The notes under the pieces were generated by a model. That model had not been told where the DNA came from, did no database searches, and worked only from the letters and a program-made list of their open reading frames with translations. Below, piece by piece: positions 24,501 through 31,457 of a stretch of DNA of 35,024 nucleotides. Source of the stretch: an uncultured Oscillospiraceae bacterium (lineage in GTDB: Bacteria > Bacillota > Clostridia > Oscillospirales > Oscillospiraceae); contig CALXDL010000003.1 of NCBI GenBank assembly GCA_944387055.1, positions 1-35,024 of the forward strand, given 5' to 3'. Positions within the stretch are counted from its first letter, which is position 1; each line of letters opens with the position of its first letter. A program made the translations under genes and the position numbers.

Positions 24501-24824
24501 GCGCCCACGGGCAGCCATCCCTTCAGCGGGTATCTCAGCAGGGCCCAGCGGGACGGCCTCGTCTCCGGTACGGTGGATCTGGACGCTCCCATCACCCGCC
24601 TTGCGGTGGCCCAGATCGCGGCAAAGGCCATGGACCTGGATACGGAGGACCTCTCCAGCGTCAAGCCCTTTACGGATACCAACGACGTCTATGTCCAGGC
24701 GCTGAACGCGGCTGGCATCGTAGAGGGATATTTCTCCAATGGGACCAGCACATACCGGCCCGGCAATTATCTGACCCGCGGCCAGATCTCCGCCATCGTC
24801 TGGCGGATCCAGCAGGCCAGCTGA
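21510..24824 (+). CDS. Large secreted SLH-domain protein with Cys/His-rich N terminus and six related repeats
   Basis: A 1104-residue exported protein, probably held on the cell wall by its C-terminal SLH modules. A signal peptide (1-29, cut after AMA) is followed by a head with two HWHAC...GC units and CxxC pairs (YRCTVCGYEQ, YTCEICGKTY, GKCTRCGASN), likely zinc-binding. From about 193 to 938 there are six units of about 115-125 residues; each has a hydrophobic opening, a DDF or similar helix, a WVEF-like strand, a tyrosine-rich turn and a LSFVAG-like strand. Units 2-4 (about 311-690) are extremely acidic (DADDFDDYFQDEY, DYDGDDEERFDED), suggesting calcium binding. SLH motifs fill 940-1104 (FTDVSSSTWCYKYV, IDGYQDGTFRPNNNVT, ITRLAVAQIAAKAMDL, YRPGNYLTRGQISAI). 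GGAGGGAAG precedes the ATG. An adhesin or S-layer-associated role is inferred; I recognise no enzymatic domain. Confidence 0.9.
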   Translation: MRGSWKKRVSASVLAVVMLMSMMPAAMAAEHHWSGAWTKDESSHWHACTDAGCSARSDEAAHDFREISNTPATCYQEGRTVYRCTVCGYEQTVTSSATGQHVYDDRWTSDNDYHWHACTTNGCTATSGKESHVARGEGQVKDPTCTEAGQITYTCEICGKTYTRQGSPAMGHSYVNGKCTRCGASNTVSTSGQNISLDVTNSKTVGSTLRTEMNRLFKNATGSNMTRARFTNPSGTSYGRLYTDDDKTSLSSSSYYYYSSSSYGTYPMSGLYFVPGNSRGTYRVSYTAYDENGNTVSGTVSIYNGSSSGSGSTIKYTVKADGEVTFDADDFIDVYEDEYSDSPRWVEFSTDDTLSTSKGTLYFDYDGADEKTFSDSTIDHYRFYISRSKYGDYDLDDLSFVAGSSSRTVTLEYAVYGEDDEYVEGEVEIKVTGSSSSRGDITYEVSPGEEVRFDADDFDDYFQDEYGETLRWVEFYTDDTLDRSVGYIYYDYDGDDEERFDEDDLEDYSFYYSSSRYGDYALDDLSFVAGDDFEDDIVLEFTAYYDEDEYVDGTVVITSSEDTASSSKEGDITYEVAPGEEVRFDADDFDDYFQDEYDETLRWVEFYTDDSMSRSVGYVYYDYDGDDEERFDEETISDWRFYYQDEEDGDYDLDDLSFVAGDDFDEPITLEFSAYYDEDEYVEGELVIAPEGTFSAGQGDIFYYTTYNSNVQINANDIARFFEEEYPNDTLSYVRLGGAPSSGSLYYNYYSASSYGEKRERITSSNYRSFTLHYSPDSTDEYALSELTYIPSGFNYCATIPFTAYGSGSRSVSGTILISVSQKSTVSEVYGVTPRNGSVTFPAAAISMAVNAASGLSLDSIQLLQLPDRTVGTVYEGSGTSTRADTSTRYTYSSGSHRISQLRFVPASGYTGSVEIPYVAYRDGDAIASGVFSLGIVTSIKVFTDVSSSTWCYKYVTELSDADVIDGYQDGTFRPNNNVTYGQALKLIMLATGYQELAPTGSHPFSGYLSRAQRDGLVSGTVDLDAPITRLAVAQIAAKAMDLDTEDLSSVKPFTDTNDVYVQALNAAGIVEGYFSNGTSTYRPGNYLTRGQISAIVWRIQQAS
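22444..23580 (+). repeat. Three tandem acidic repeats within the SLH protein gene
   Basis: The three units start near 22444, 22824 and 23217. The second and third are nearly identical at DNA level over long stretches, for example GAGACGCTCCGTTGGGTGGA at 22910-22929 and again at 23303-23322, about 390 bases apart, which points to recent duplication or gene conversion. The first unit is more diverged, and the flanking units outside this span only resemble them in protein pattern. Confidence 0.8.
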
Positions 24825-24851
24825 TCAGAGGAACACGCGACCAGCGGACGC

Positions 24852-24886
24852 AGAGGGGACGCCAACGATCCGTTGGCGTCCCCTCT
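24852..24886 (+). terminator. Strong hairpin after the SLH protein gene
   Basis: A perfect 16-bp GC-rich stem (24852-24867 with 24871-24886) with a three-base loop lies 28 bases after the stop. It lacks a T tract but is the only plausible 3' end of this transcript. Confidence 0.7.
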
Positions 24887-25057
24887 CCATGTGGACCGCT
24901 GGTTATCTGCCGTACAGTTTCGGCAGAGCATCCCTGCCATGGAAGCGTCCGGATCTGCAGCGCAGGAAGGACTTGACTTGGAGTAGGGTCCAGGTGTTGA
25001 GCTGGATCCTGGAGAGGCATCCTATGGGACGGCCAGCCACGATAGGCATAAGCAGTC
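24887..25057. other. Intergenic stretch, possibly more of the degraded reductase gene
   Basis: No intact gene is visible. It precedes the recognisable aldo/keto reductase remnant, and could hold its further decayed 5' part, but I could not align any frame to the N-terminal half of the enzyme. Confidence 0.35.
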
Positions 25058-25253
25058 CTGCCAGTCCGTGCCGCGTTCGAAATGCGGCTGGACGATCCCG
25101 GCACCAGCTATCTGGACATCGGGATGATCCATTATGCGGATACGCTGCAGCTGTGGGGGGCCTGAAGCCTGGAGGATCTGGAGCGGTCTTCGGCTTATGA
25201 GGGACGCATCGGAGGAGGCGCGGGACTACGCGGCGGCCCTGCTGGGCCGGTGA
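25058..25253 (+). pseudogene. Remnant of an aldo/keto reductase gene
   Basis: Two fragments in different frames match the intact reductase at 33680. From 25058 the frame reads LPVRAAFEMRLDDPGTSYLD then IGMIHYADTLQLWGA and stops; the intact protein has LQRLETDHAEIGMIHYVDSLADWE. Next comes LEDLERSSAYE, then, after a frame change, DASEEARDYAAALLGR and a stop at 25251-25253; the intact protein has LEELKTSIAYEEAPAEERDYAAAF. The segment between the two fragments, about 150 residues in the intact enzyme, is deleted, and the iron-sulfur C terminus is missing. It is therefore a decayed gene. It lies 17 bases before the merR gene, which suggests the two were once a pair. Confidence 0.8.
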
Positions 25254-25270
25254 GAGAGGGGTGAGGATGG

Positions 25271-25648
25271 ATGACCATCACGGAAGTGAGCCGGCGATAT
25301 GGCCTGTCGGCGGATACTCTGCGGTATTATGAGCGCATCGGCCTGCTCCCGCCGGTGCCCCGGACGGCCGGCGGCATCCGCGATTACGACGAGACCTCCT
25401 GTCAATGGATCGAGCTGATGAAGTGTATGCGCTCCGCCGGTGTGCAGATCGAAGCGCTCATCGAGTATGTGGCCCTTTTCCGACAGGGAGACACGACCCT
25501 CGGCGCTCGGAAACAGCTGCTCATCGAGCAGCGGAGCCAGCTCATAGCGCGGATGGCGGAGATGCAGGCCTCGCTGGAGCGCCTCGATGATAAGATCCAA
25601 AGATATGAGCAGATGATCGCAGAGAAAGAAGCCCTGCCGCAGGGCTGA
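25271..25648 (+). CDS. MerR-family transcriptional regulator
   Basis: A 125-residue regulator. The N-terminal winged helix-turn-helix is typical (MTITEVSRRYGLSADTLRYY, ERIGLLPPVPRT, GIRDYDE), and the C-terminal half is a long coiled coil (about 80-118) for dimer formation. There is no cysteine cluster or separate ligand domain, so it belongs to the small-molecule or redox-responding group rather than the metal sensors. MerR genes of this kind often sit next to aldo/keto reductases in clostridia; here the neighbouring reductase is a remnant. Ends at a strong terminator. Its present target is unknown. Confidence 0.9.
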   Translation: MTITEVSRRYGLSADTLRYYERIGLLPPVPRTAGGIRDYDETSCQWIELMKCMRSAGVQIEALIEYVALFRQGDTTLGARKQLLIEQRSQLIARMAEMQASLERLDDKIQRYEQMIAEKEALPQG

Positions 25649-25657
25649 TACACCTGT

Positions 25658-25691
25658 AAAAGCACCGTTCCCAACTGGGAACGGTGCTTTT
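25658..25691 (+). terminator. Terminator after the MerR gene
   Basis: A perfect 15-bp stem (25658-25672 with 25677-25691), four-base loop, and a terminal TTTT that continues to TCTG. Confidence 0.92.
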
Positions 25692-25704
25692 CTGCATGAT
25701 GGCA

Positions 25705-25733
25705 TTGCATCTGATGGGGGATATTGGTATAGT
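25705..25733 (+). promoter_or_regulatory. Sigma-A-type promoter of the hybrid kinase gene
   Basis: TTGCAT (25705-25710) and TATAGT (25728-25733) are separated by 17 bases, about 100 bases before the start codon. Confidence 0.72.
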
Positions 25734-25834
25734 GGTATCATGTCGAGATCGCTGGATGCGCCGTCTCGCTGGAGGGGAGATGGCGGGAGGCATCTGTATA
25801 CGAGCGCGAGAGCACATGGAGGGAGATGGTTTTC

Positions 25835-28378
25835 ATGCAGAAGAAGACGATGCGTGCCCTGTGGGCCAGCCTGGCCGCAGTGCTGCTTCTCTGCATTGGC
25901 GTGTTCACCTGGATCACTACCTATATGATCCGAGAGAGCGATGAGGCGATCAACAAGGTGGGCGAGATATATATGTCCGAGATGAGCCGTCAGATCAAGC
26001 TGCATTTCAGCTCGATCATCGACTTGCGTCTCTCGCTGGTCAGGGGCATCGTGGAGAACACACCGCCGGAGACCGCGGTCTCCAGACGGGAACTGCGGGA
26101 GGAGCTGGCTGCCAGCGCCCAAGCACGAGAGTTCGGATATCTGAGCCTTTATTCCCGGGATGGCGTGGCCGATGTCATCCTGGGCGAGCCGATGACGATC
26201 GACGGGGAGCCTTCGTTCCTGGCCGCGCTGAACGCGGGGGAGGAGAACGTGACCTCTGGCGTCACCGCGTCTGGAGAGACGATGCTCCTTCTGGGCGTAT
26301 CCGTGGAATATCCAATGGAGGAAGGACAGGAGTGCACCGCTCTGGTGGCCGGTGTGCCCATCGATGCGATCAATCAGGCGCTCTCGCTGGAGATCGACGA
26401 TTCTCTCGTGTTCTCCCACATCGTCCGTCAGGATGGCGCATTCGTCCTGCGCAATGCGGATACCGTTGGACAGACGTATTTCGAATTCTTGAAAGAGCAC
26501 GGAACGTTCGACGGCGGGACGGCGGAAGAAGTGGTGGAGACGATGCAGCAGACGTTCGCTAGAGGCGATGACTTTTCCACTGTCCTGAAGGTAGATGGCC
26601 AGCGGCGCCATGTGTTCTGCACCATGCTGCCCTATTCGGATTGGTATCTGGTGACGGTCATGCCGCACAGCATCCTGGACGAGACAGTGGCGAGCTTGGG
26701 CAACCGGCGCATCTACACGGCCTTGGGCGGCTGTGCGCTGATCCTGGCGGCATTGCTGACGATCTTCGGGGCCTATTTCCGGCTCTCGCGCAAGCAGCTG
26801 CGCTCGCTGGAGGAGGCGAAGAGGGAGGCGGAACGGGCCAGCCGAGCCAAAAGCGAGTTCCTGTCCAATATGAGCCACGACATCCGCACGCCGATGAACG
26901 CGATCGTGGGCATGACGGCGATCGCGGCGGCGAACATGGATCAGCCAGACCGGGTGCAGGAGTGCCTGAAGAAGATAGCCCTCTCCAGTCGGCACTTGCT
27001 GGGGCTGATCAACGATATGCTGGACATGTCTAAGATCGAGAGCGGCAAACTGACGCTGAACATCGAGCGGATGTCCCTGCAGGAGGCGCTGGAGAGCGTC
27101 GTGGGCATCGTGCGGCCGCAGGTGAAGCAGAAGGGCCAGATGTTCGATATCGTGATCCAGGAGATCCAGTGTGAACAGGTATACTGCGATGGCGTGCGGC
27201 TCAATCAAGTCCTGCTGAACCTGCTGTCCAATGCGTTGAAGTTCACGCCGGAAGGCGGCCGGATCGATATGATGGTGAGCCAGGAGCCGTCGCCCAGGGG
27301 AACAGGGTGGGTACGGACCCATTTCCGGGTGAAGGACACAGGGATCGGGATGTCCAAGGAGTTCCAGAAGAAGATATTCGAGTCTTTCGAGCGGGAAGAC
27401 AGTGCCCGGGTGCAGAAGATCGAGGGGACAGGCCTCGGCATGGCGATCGTGAAGTACATCGTGGATGAGATGCAGGGACAGATTGAGGTGGAGAGCGAGC
27501 CGGAGAAGGGGACGGAGTTCCACATCGCCCTGGACCTGGAGATGGCGGAGACAGAAGAGGAAGAGATGTCGCTGCCGGGCTGGGACGTGCTGGTGGTGGA
27601 TGACGACAAAGAGCTGTGCCGGAGCGCAGCCGCCGCTCTGGGCGAGATCGGCGTCCACGGGGAATGGGCCCAGGATGGCCGCACGGCGGTGGAGATGGTG
27701 AAGGAACGTCACGCGCGTCAGGCGGATTATCACGTGGTCCTGCTGGATTGGAAGATGCCCGGCATGAGCGGGATCGAGACGGCCCGGGAGATCCGCCGCG
27801 AGGTGGGAGATACACTGCCCATCCTGCTGATCTCCGCGTACGACTGGAGCGATATCGAAGAGGAGGCGCGCGGCGTTGGGATCGACGGCTTCCTGCCGAA
27901 GCCCTTGTTCCGCTCCACGCTGTATCACGGGCTGAGCCGGTACGCAGACGGCCGGACAGCGGAAGAGCAGCCCACAGAGAGCGCATCGGACTACACCGGA
28001 CGCCGCCTGCTGGTGGCGGAGGACAACGACCTGAACTGGGAGGTGGCCCGGGAGCTGCTGTCGGTCTACGGATTCGAGATGGACTGGGCGGAGAATGGCC
28101 AGCAGTGCGTGGAGCTCTTCGAGGCTTCAGCGCCGGACCATTACGACGCGGTGCTGATGGATATCCGGATGCCGGTGATGGACGGCTGTGAGGCCGCCCG
28201 GCGCATCCGTGCGCTTCCACGAGACGACGCCAAGACCGTGCCGATCATCGCCATGACGGCAGATGCCTTCTCTGAGGACATCCAGCGCTGCCTGGACAGC
28301 GGGATGGACGCCCATGTGGCCAAACCGCTGGATCTGCGGGAACTGTTGCGTCAACTCCAGCGCTATCTCCAGCCTTGA
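25835..28378 (+). CDS. Hybrid sensor histidine kinase with extracellular Cache-like domain and two receiver domains
   Basis: An 847-residue membrane kinase. Order: membrane helix about 7-28, extracytoplasmic Cache-like sensor about 35-285, second helix about 292-314, HisKA with His348 in SNMSHDIRTPMNAIVGM, HATPase with NLLSNALKFTPEGG and GTGLGMAIVKYIVDEM, first receiver with Asp638 in VVLLDWKMPGMSG, second receiver with Asp776 in AVLMDIRMPVMDG and the KPLD lysine. There is no Hpt or DNA-binding domain, so a separate phosphotransfer protein must relay the signal or the output is protein-protein contact. The second ATG is chosen because GGAGGGAG lies nine bases upstream of it and only two from the first. 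It is monocistronic, with its own promoter and terminator. The upstream diguanylate cyclase has the same kind of sensor layout. Confidence 0.93.
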   Translation: MQKKTMRALWASLAAVLLLCIGVFTWITTYMIRESDEAINKVGEIYMSEMSRQIKLHFSSIIDLRLSLVRGIVENTPPETAVSRRELREELAASAQAREFGYLSLYSRDGVADVILGEPMTIDGEPSFLAALNAGEENVTSGVTASGETMLLLGVSVEYPMEEGQECTALVAGVPIDAINQALSLEIDDSLVFSHIVRQDGAFVLRNADTVGQTYFEFLKEHGTFDGGTAEEVVETMQQTFARGDDFSTVLKVDGQRRHVFCTMLPYSDWYLVTVMPHSILDETVASLGNRRIYTALGGCALILAALLTIFGAYFRLSRKQLRSLEEAKREAERASRAKSEFLSNMSHDIRTPMNAIVGMTAIAAANMDQPDRVQECLKKIALSSRHLLGLINDMLDMSKIESGKLTLNIERMSLQEALESVVGIVRPQVKQKGQMFDIVIQEIQCEQVYCDGVRLNQVLLNLLSNALKFTPEGGRIDMMVSQEPSPRGTGWVRTHFRVKDTGIGMSKEFQKKIFESFEREDSARVQKIEGTGLGMAIVKYIVDEMQGQIEVESEPEKGTEFHIALDLEMAETEEEEMSLPGWDVLVVDDDKELCRSAAAALGEIGVHGEWAQDGRTAVEMVKERHARQADYHVVLLDWKMPGMSGIETAREIRREVGDTLPILLISAYDWSDIEEEARGVGIDGFLPKPLFRSTLYHGLSRYADGRTAEEQPTESASDYTGRRLLVAEDNDLNWEVARELLSVYGFEMDWAENGQQCVELFEASAPDHYDAVLMDIRMPVMDGCEAARRIRALPRDDAKTVPIIAMTADAFSEDIQRCLDSGMDAHVAKPLDLRELLRQLQRYLQP

Positions 28379-28417
28379 CCGGGGGGGGCCGCCCCACGCC
28401 AATATCCTGGAACGAAA

Positions 28418-28456
28418 GGACCTGATGAGAGCACACGCTCCATCAGGTCCTTTTTT
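28418..28456 (+). terminator. Terminator after the hybrid kinase gene
   Basis: GGACCTGATG (28418-28427) pairs with CATCAGGTCC (28441-28450), extended by GAG/CTC inside, and runs into six T residues. Confidence 0.93.
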
Positions 28457-28742
28457 CCAGCGCATATCCAGACGGCATAGGTCCGGTATGTTCCGGCCTG
28501 GATCTCGCAGCCGATAGGGAGGACAGGCACTTTTCCATATCAGCCCATCCGCTCTGGCCCACCGGACCGATAGACACGGTGCCTGGAGGAGGCTGGGGGC
28601 CAGGGTCGAGAAAAAGCTTGAAATGGCGTGCGCTCCAGATCGTATCCTGCCGGGAAGGGCCTGCTGGAGAGCGCGGCAGACACGGACGCATCCCTTTGAC
28701 AGGTCCACGGGCCATGCCAGCTGCCCGCTGTTTCAACCTTTT
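28457..28742. other. Intergenic stretch without a recognised gene
   Basis: A minus-strand frame of about 100 codons crosses this stretch, but it has no ribosome site and no family pattern. A TTGACA at 28696-28701 has no matching -10. I see nothing else until the palindrome at 28743. Confidence 0.4.
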
Positions 28743-28798
28743 CGTTTCCACTTGGAAACGGATCGGAACTTCCGCATGGGGCTGGTTTTGATTACAAT
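28743..28798 (+). promoter_or_regulatory. Palindromic operator and -10 element before the lipoprotein esterase gene
   Basis: CGTTTCCACTTGGAAACG (28743-28760) is an 8-2-8 perfect inverted repeat. A TACAAT -10 lies at 28793-28798 with only a weak -35 (TTCCGC, 28770-28775) at 17 bases, so the palindrome may be an activator site just upstream of the promoter. The regulator is unknown. Confidence 0.5.
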
Positions 28799-28821
28799 GC
28801 TCTCATGAAAGGAGGAAGGCG

Positions 28822-29718
28822 ATGATGCTCTCATTCGAAAAGATCGTTCCTCTCCTGCTGGCGGCCGTCCTACAGACGGGGCTCACCGCCTGTGGAGACG
28901 CTGTGCAGCCGCAGACGGTCCCACCGCAGGGCCCAGCGCAGCTGGAAGAAGCCCGGGAGCCGGAGGAGACGGCAGAGGCAGCGTCCGGCAGCTACGTCAC
29001 ACCGGGGACGGAGTTTGACCGGGGGTTCTTGCTGGACAATATCCTCCATTCCCAGCAGGAAGGGGACATCCATTACCATATCTATGTCCCTGACAGTTAT
29101 GACGGCAGCGAGCCCTATGCGGTGTTCTTCACGCTGCCAGGCTACGAAGGGCTTTCCTTCCAGGGCGTGGGGGCGAACCTGCAAGAGGCGTTCGGCTTCG
29201 AGGCACTTGGATACGATGACCGGATGATCGTGGTGGCTCCGCAGCTGAACGACTGGGGAGAGACCTCGGCCCGCCAGACCATCGTGCTGGTGGACTATAT
29301 CCTGGACCACTATACCATCGACCGGGATCGCGTGTATGCCGAAGGATATTCCGGCGGTGGAGAGACCATGTCCCTGGTGATGGGGATGCGGCCGGATCTG
29401 TTCACTGCGTATCTCCATTGCAGTTCCCAGTGGGACGGGGCCTATGAGCCGGTCGTGGAGAGCCGGACACCGGTCTATCTGGTCGTCGGCGAAGGAGACG
29501 AATACTATGGCGCAGGTCCTACCCGGGACGCCTATGACCAGTTGCACGCGGCATATGAACAGGAGGGGCTGTCCGAAGAGGAGATCGACGCGCTCTTGGT
29601 ATTGGATATCAAAGACGCGGACTATTTCCGGGAAGGCGGCGCATCCAGCCAGCATGGCGGTGGGAACTTGTTCGCCCGGGACCCGGAGATCATGGGGTGG
29701 CTGTTCTCTCAAGGGTGA
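28822..29718 (+). CDS. Lipoprotein esterase, alpha/beta-hydrolase fold
   Basis: Predicted surface lipoprotein that hydrolyses an ester or similar bond outside the membrane. The signal peptide ends in LTAC with lipid-modified Cys24, then a low-complexity Pro/Glu linker to about 55. The hydrolase domain of the esterase/PHB-depolymerase type has the oxyanion region LPGYEG, nucleophile Ser177 in EGYSGGGE, a probable acid Asp226 in VGEGDEYYG and His278 in SSQHGGG. The 298 residues suit one domain. AAGGAGG stands seven bases before the ATG. A DUF4405 membrane protein follows 47 bases later and may be co-transcribed. Substrate unknown. Confidence 0.85.
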   Translation: MMLSFEKIVPLLLAAVLQTGLTACGDAVQPQTVPPQGPAQLEEAREPEETAEAASGSYVTPGTEFDRGFLLDNILHSQQEGDIHYHIYVPDSYDGSEPYAVFFTLPGYEGLSFQGVGANLQEAFGFEALGYDDRMIVVAPQLNDWGETSARQTIVLVDYILDHYTIDRDRVYAEGYSGGGETMSLVMGMRPDLFTAYLHCSSQWDGAYEPVVESRTPVYLVVGEGDEYYGAGPTRDAYDQLHAAYEQEGLSEEEIDALLVLDIKDADYFREGGASSQHGGGNLFARDPEIMGWLFSQG

Positions 29719-29765
29719 GAGATACCCGGAATTTTTCTTGAAAAGATAGCAGGAGGAAGAAGAGA

Positions 29766-30446
29766 ATGGGGAAAAAGTGGGCGGTAGATCTGGCTCTGAT
29801 AGCGGTCCTCCTGCTCCTGATAGGGTATTCCCTGATCGGCGAGGAGATCCATGAGTGGCTGGGCGTTGGTATGTTCCTCCTGCTGATTTTCCACCACGCC
29901 GTCAATGTGCCGTGGCTTCGGAATTTGAAGAAGGGACAGGATTCCCTCTACCGCTGTATGCAGACTGTGCTGACCGTCCTGCTCCTGTTTACAACGCTGG
30001 GCACGTTGCTCAGCGGCCTGGTCCTCTCCCAGTATGTGCTGGACTTCCTTCCTTTGCATGGGGGCAGCGAGCTGGCCAGAGCGCTCCATCTGCCCTGTGC
30101 CTACTGGGGATATCTCCTCATGGGGCTTCATCTGGGACTCCACTGGGGAGCGGTGATGAGCACGGTCCGCCGGACCACGGGGCTGCGTCTCCCATCCAAA
30201 TACCGGACGGCAGCGCCTCGGGTCCTGGCGGCGGCAGTTTCCTGTTATGGACTCTATGCCTTTTTCCACAACGATCTGCCGAATCACCTGTTGCTGCGCT
30301 CCCACTTCGTGTCCTTCCCGCCGGACCAGACTGTACCGCGGTTTCTGATGGACTATGCGGCGATCATGGGCCTGTTTCTGACCATTGCTCACTATGACGG
30401 GATTTTTCTGCGGCGCTGGTCCGCCGGAAACGCCGCAGAAAAATAA
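29766..30446 (+). CDS. DUF4405 / cytochrome b-like integral membrane protein
   Basis: A 226-residue membrane protein with five to six helices and histidines in pairs typical of haem-binding four-helix proteins: IHEWLG (first pair), LIFHHAVN, RALHLPCAYWGYLLMGLHLGL then HWG. This pattern fits the DUF4405 family, related to cytochrome b561-type electron carriers. If it binds haem, it may pass electrons across or along the membrane; whether this host makes haem cannot be told. AGGAGGAAGAAG lies before the ATG. It probably shares a transcript with the preceding lipoprotein gene, since no terminator or promoter is seen between them. Confidence 0.75.
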   Translation: MGKKWAVDLALIAVLLLLIGYSLIGEEIHEWLGVGMFLLLIFHHAVNVPWLRNLKKGQDSLYRCMQTVLTVLLLFTTLGTLLSGLVLSQYVLDFLPLHGGSELARALHLPCAYWGYLLMGLHLGLHWGAVMSTVRRTTGLRLPSKYRTAAPRVLAAAVSCYGLYAFFHNDLPNHLLLRSHFVSFPPDQTVPRFLMDYAAIMGLFLTIAHYDGIFLRRWSAGNAAEK

Positions 30447-30473
30447 GATATCTGCTTCCAGCAGACAGGCGAA

Positions 30474-30502
30474 TTGAGGAATTGAAGCTACATTGTTATA
30501 TC
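30474..30502 (+). promoter_or_regulatory. Promoter of the hydrolase/SLH-esterase operon
   Basis: TTGAGG (30474-30479) and TATATC (30497-30502) are spaced by 17 bases, 31 bases before the TTG start codon. Confidence 0.62.
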
Positions 30503-30533
30503 GTCTGGTCAGACAGCCGAAGGGGGCGTTTCT

Positions 30534-31451
30534 TTGGACCACAAATTCACAATGGATACACCGATCCAAACGGTGACCCACGACCCGGCCTTCGGCACTT
30601 TCGGCCGCCTGCTCTTTCCGGTGGACACCGGCTACTGGAGCGGAGCAACGCTGGGAAGTCTGAAATTGACCTGGTACAGCCATATTGACCCCAGCAAGAC
30701 CGTGGAGATCGTCAATACGCTCAAAGAGCGGGCCTTGGCAGGCGAAACGGTTTTCTACCACATCTATACAGACAAGGAAAAGGCCGCTGACCCGGCAAAG
30801 AAGAACACCGGGCTGTTTTTCTTCCGGGGCAAACCGGGGGCTCCCTTTGCCATTTGTAATGCCGGCGGCGCCTTTGCCTATGTGGCCGCCATCCACGACA
30901 GCTTTCCCCATGCCCTGGAACTGTCCCAAAAGGACTACAACGCCTTTGCGCTGATCTATCGCCCCAACGCCCAGAGCGCCTGTGAAGATCTGGCCCGAGC
31001 GATCTCGTTTATCTTTCAGCATGCGTCCGAATTGAAAGTGGACACACGCTGTTATTCCTTGTGGGGCGGATCAGCGGGTGCCCGAATGGTAGCGTGGCTT
31101 GGGACCTACGGCCCGGCGGCCTTTGGCGGAGGGCGTTTGCCTCACCCTGGTACGGTGGTCATGCAGTACACCGGCCTGGATGGATACAGCCCCGGAGATC
31201 CTCCCACCTTTGTATGCGTGGGAGACTCCGATTGGATCGCCCCTTGGCGGCTGATGAAAGCCCGTATAGACGCTATGTCTGCCTGCGGCATCGACACAGA
31301 GTTCCACTGCTACCCGGGCCTGGGCCACGGCTTCGGGTTGGGGACCGGTACGGCCGCAGAGGGGTGGCTGGATCTGGCGGCCCGATTCTGGGAGCGACAG
31401 ATAAAAACAGGAGCAAGATCTCAAGCAAAAAACCGAAAAATCAAGGAGTGA
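30534..31451 (+). CDS. Cytosolic alpha/beta hydrolase (esterase/lipase-like)
   Basis: A 305-residue protein without signal peptide. The fold is shown by the oxyanion stretch CNAGGAFAYVA, the nucleophile elbow LWGGSAGAR with Ser180, the probable acid Asp233 in VGDSDWIAP and His265 in PGLGHGFG. The start is a TTG eight bases after AAGGGGG; an in-frame ATG at 30552 has no ribosome site. It is the first gene of a two-gene operon: the ribosome site of the SLH-esterase overlaps its stop. Its base use, with more TTT and GCC codons, looks slightly different from the genes upstream. A role in the second step of ester breakdown is inferred from location. Confidence 0.85.
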   Translation: MDHKFTMDTPIQTVTHDPAFGTFGRLLFPVDTGYWSGATLGSLKLTWYSHIDPSKTVEIVNTLKERALAGETVFYHIYTDKEKAADPAKKNTGLFFFRGKPGAPFAICNAGGAFAYVAAIHDSFPHALELSQKDYNAFALIYRPNAQSACEDLARAISFIFQHASELKVDTRCYSLWGGSAGARMVAWLGTYGPAAFGGGRLPHPGTVVMQYTGLDGYSPGDPPTFVCVGDSDWIAPWRLMKARIDAMSACGIDTEFHCYPGLGHGFGLGTGTAAEGWLDLAARFWERQIKTGARSQAKNRKIKE

Positions 31452-31457
31452 TGGGCA

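Noticed and set aside
21450-24518. A 1022-codon open frame on the minus strand opposite the SLH protein gene
   Set aside because: The plus-strand protein has a signal peptide, repeats and SLH modules. The minus frame is low in family motifs and is open because of codon bias in GC-rich repeats.
25226-27928. A 900-codon minus-strand frame opposite the MerR and hybrid kinase genes
   Set aside because: The plus strand carries complete HisKA, HATPase and receiver motifs; the minus product looks like random Arg/His/Leu-rich sequence.
28379-28388. A run of eight G residues as a phase-variable tract
   Set aside because: It lies just after the hybrid kinase stop codon, outside any reading frame and far from a promoter, so slippage there would not switch a gene.
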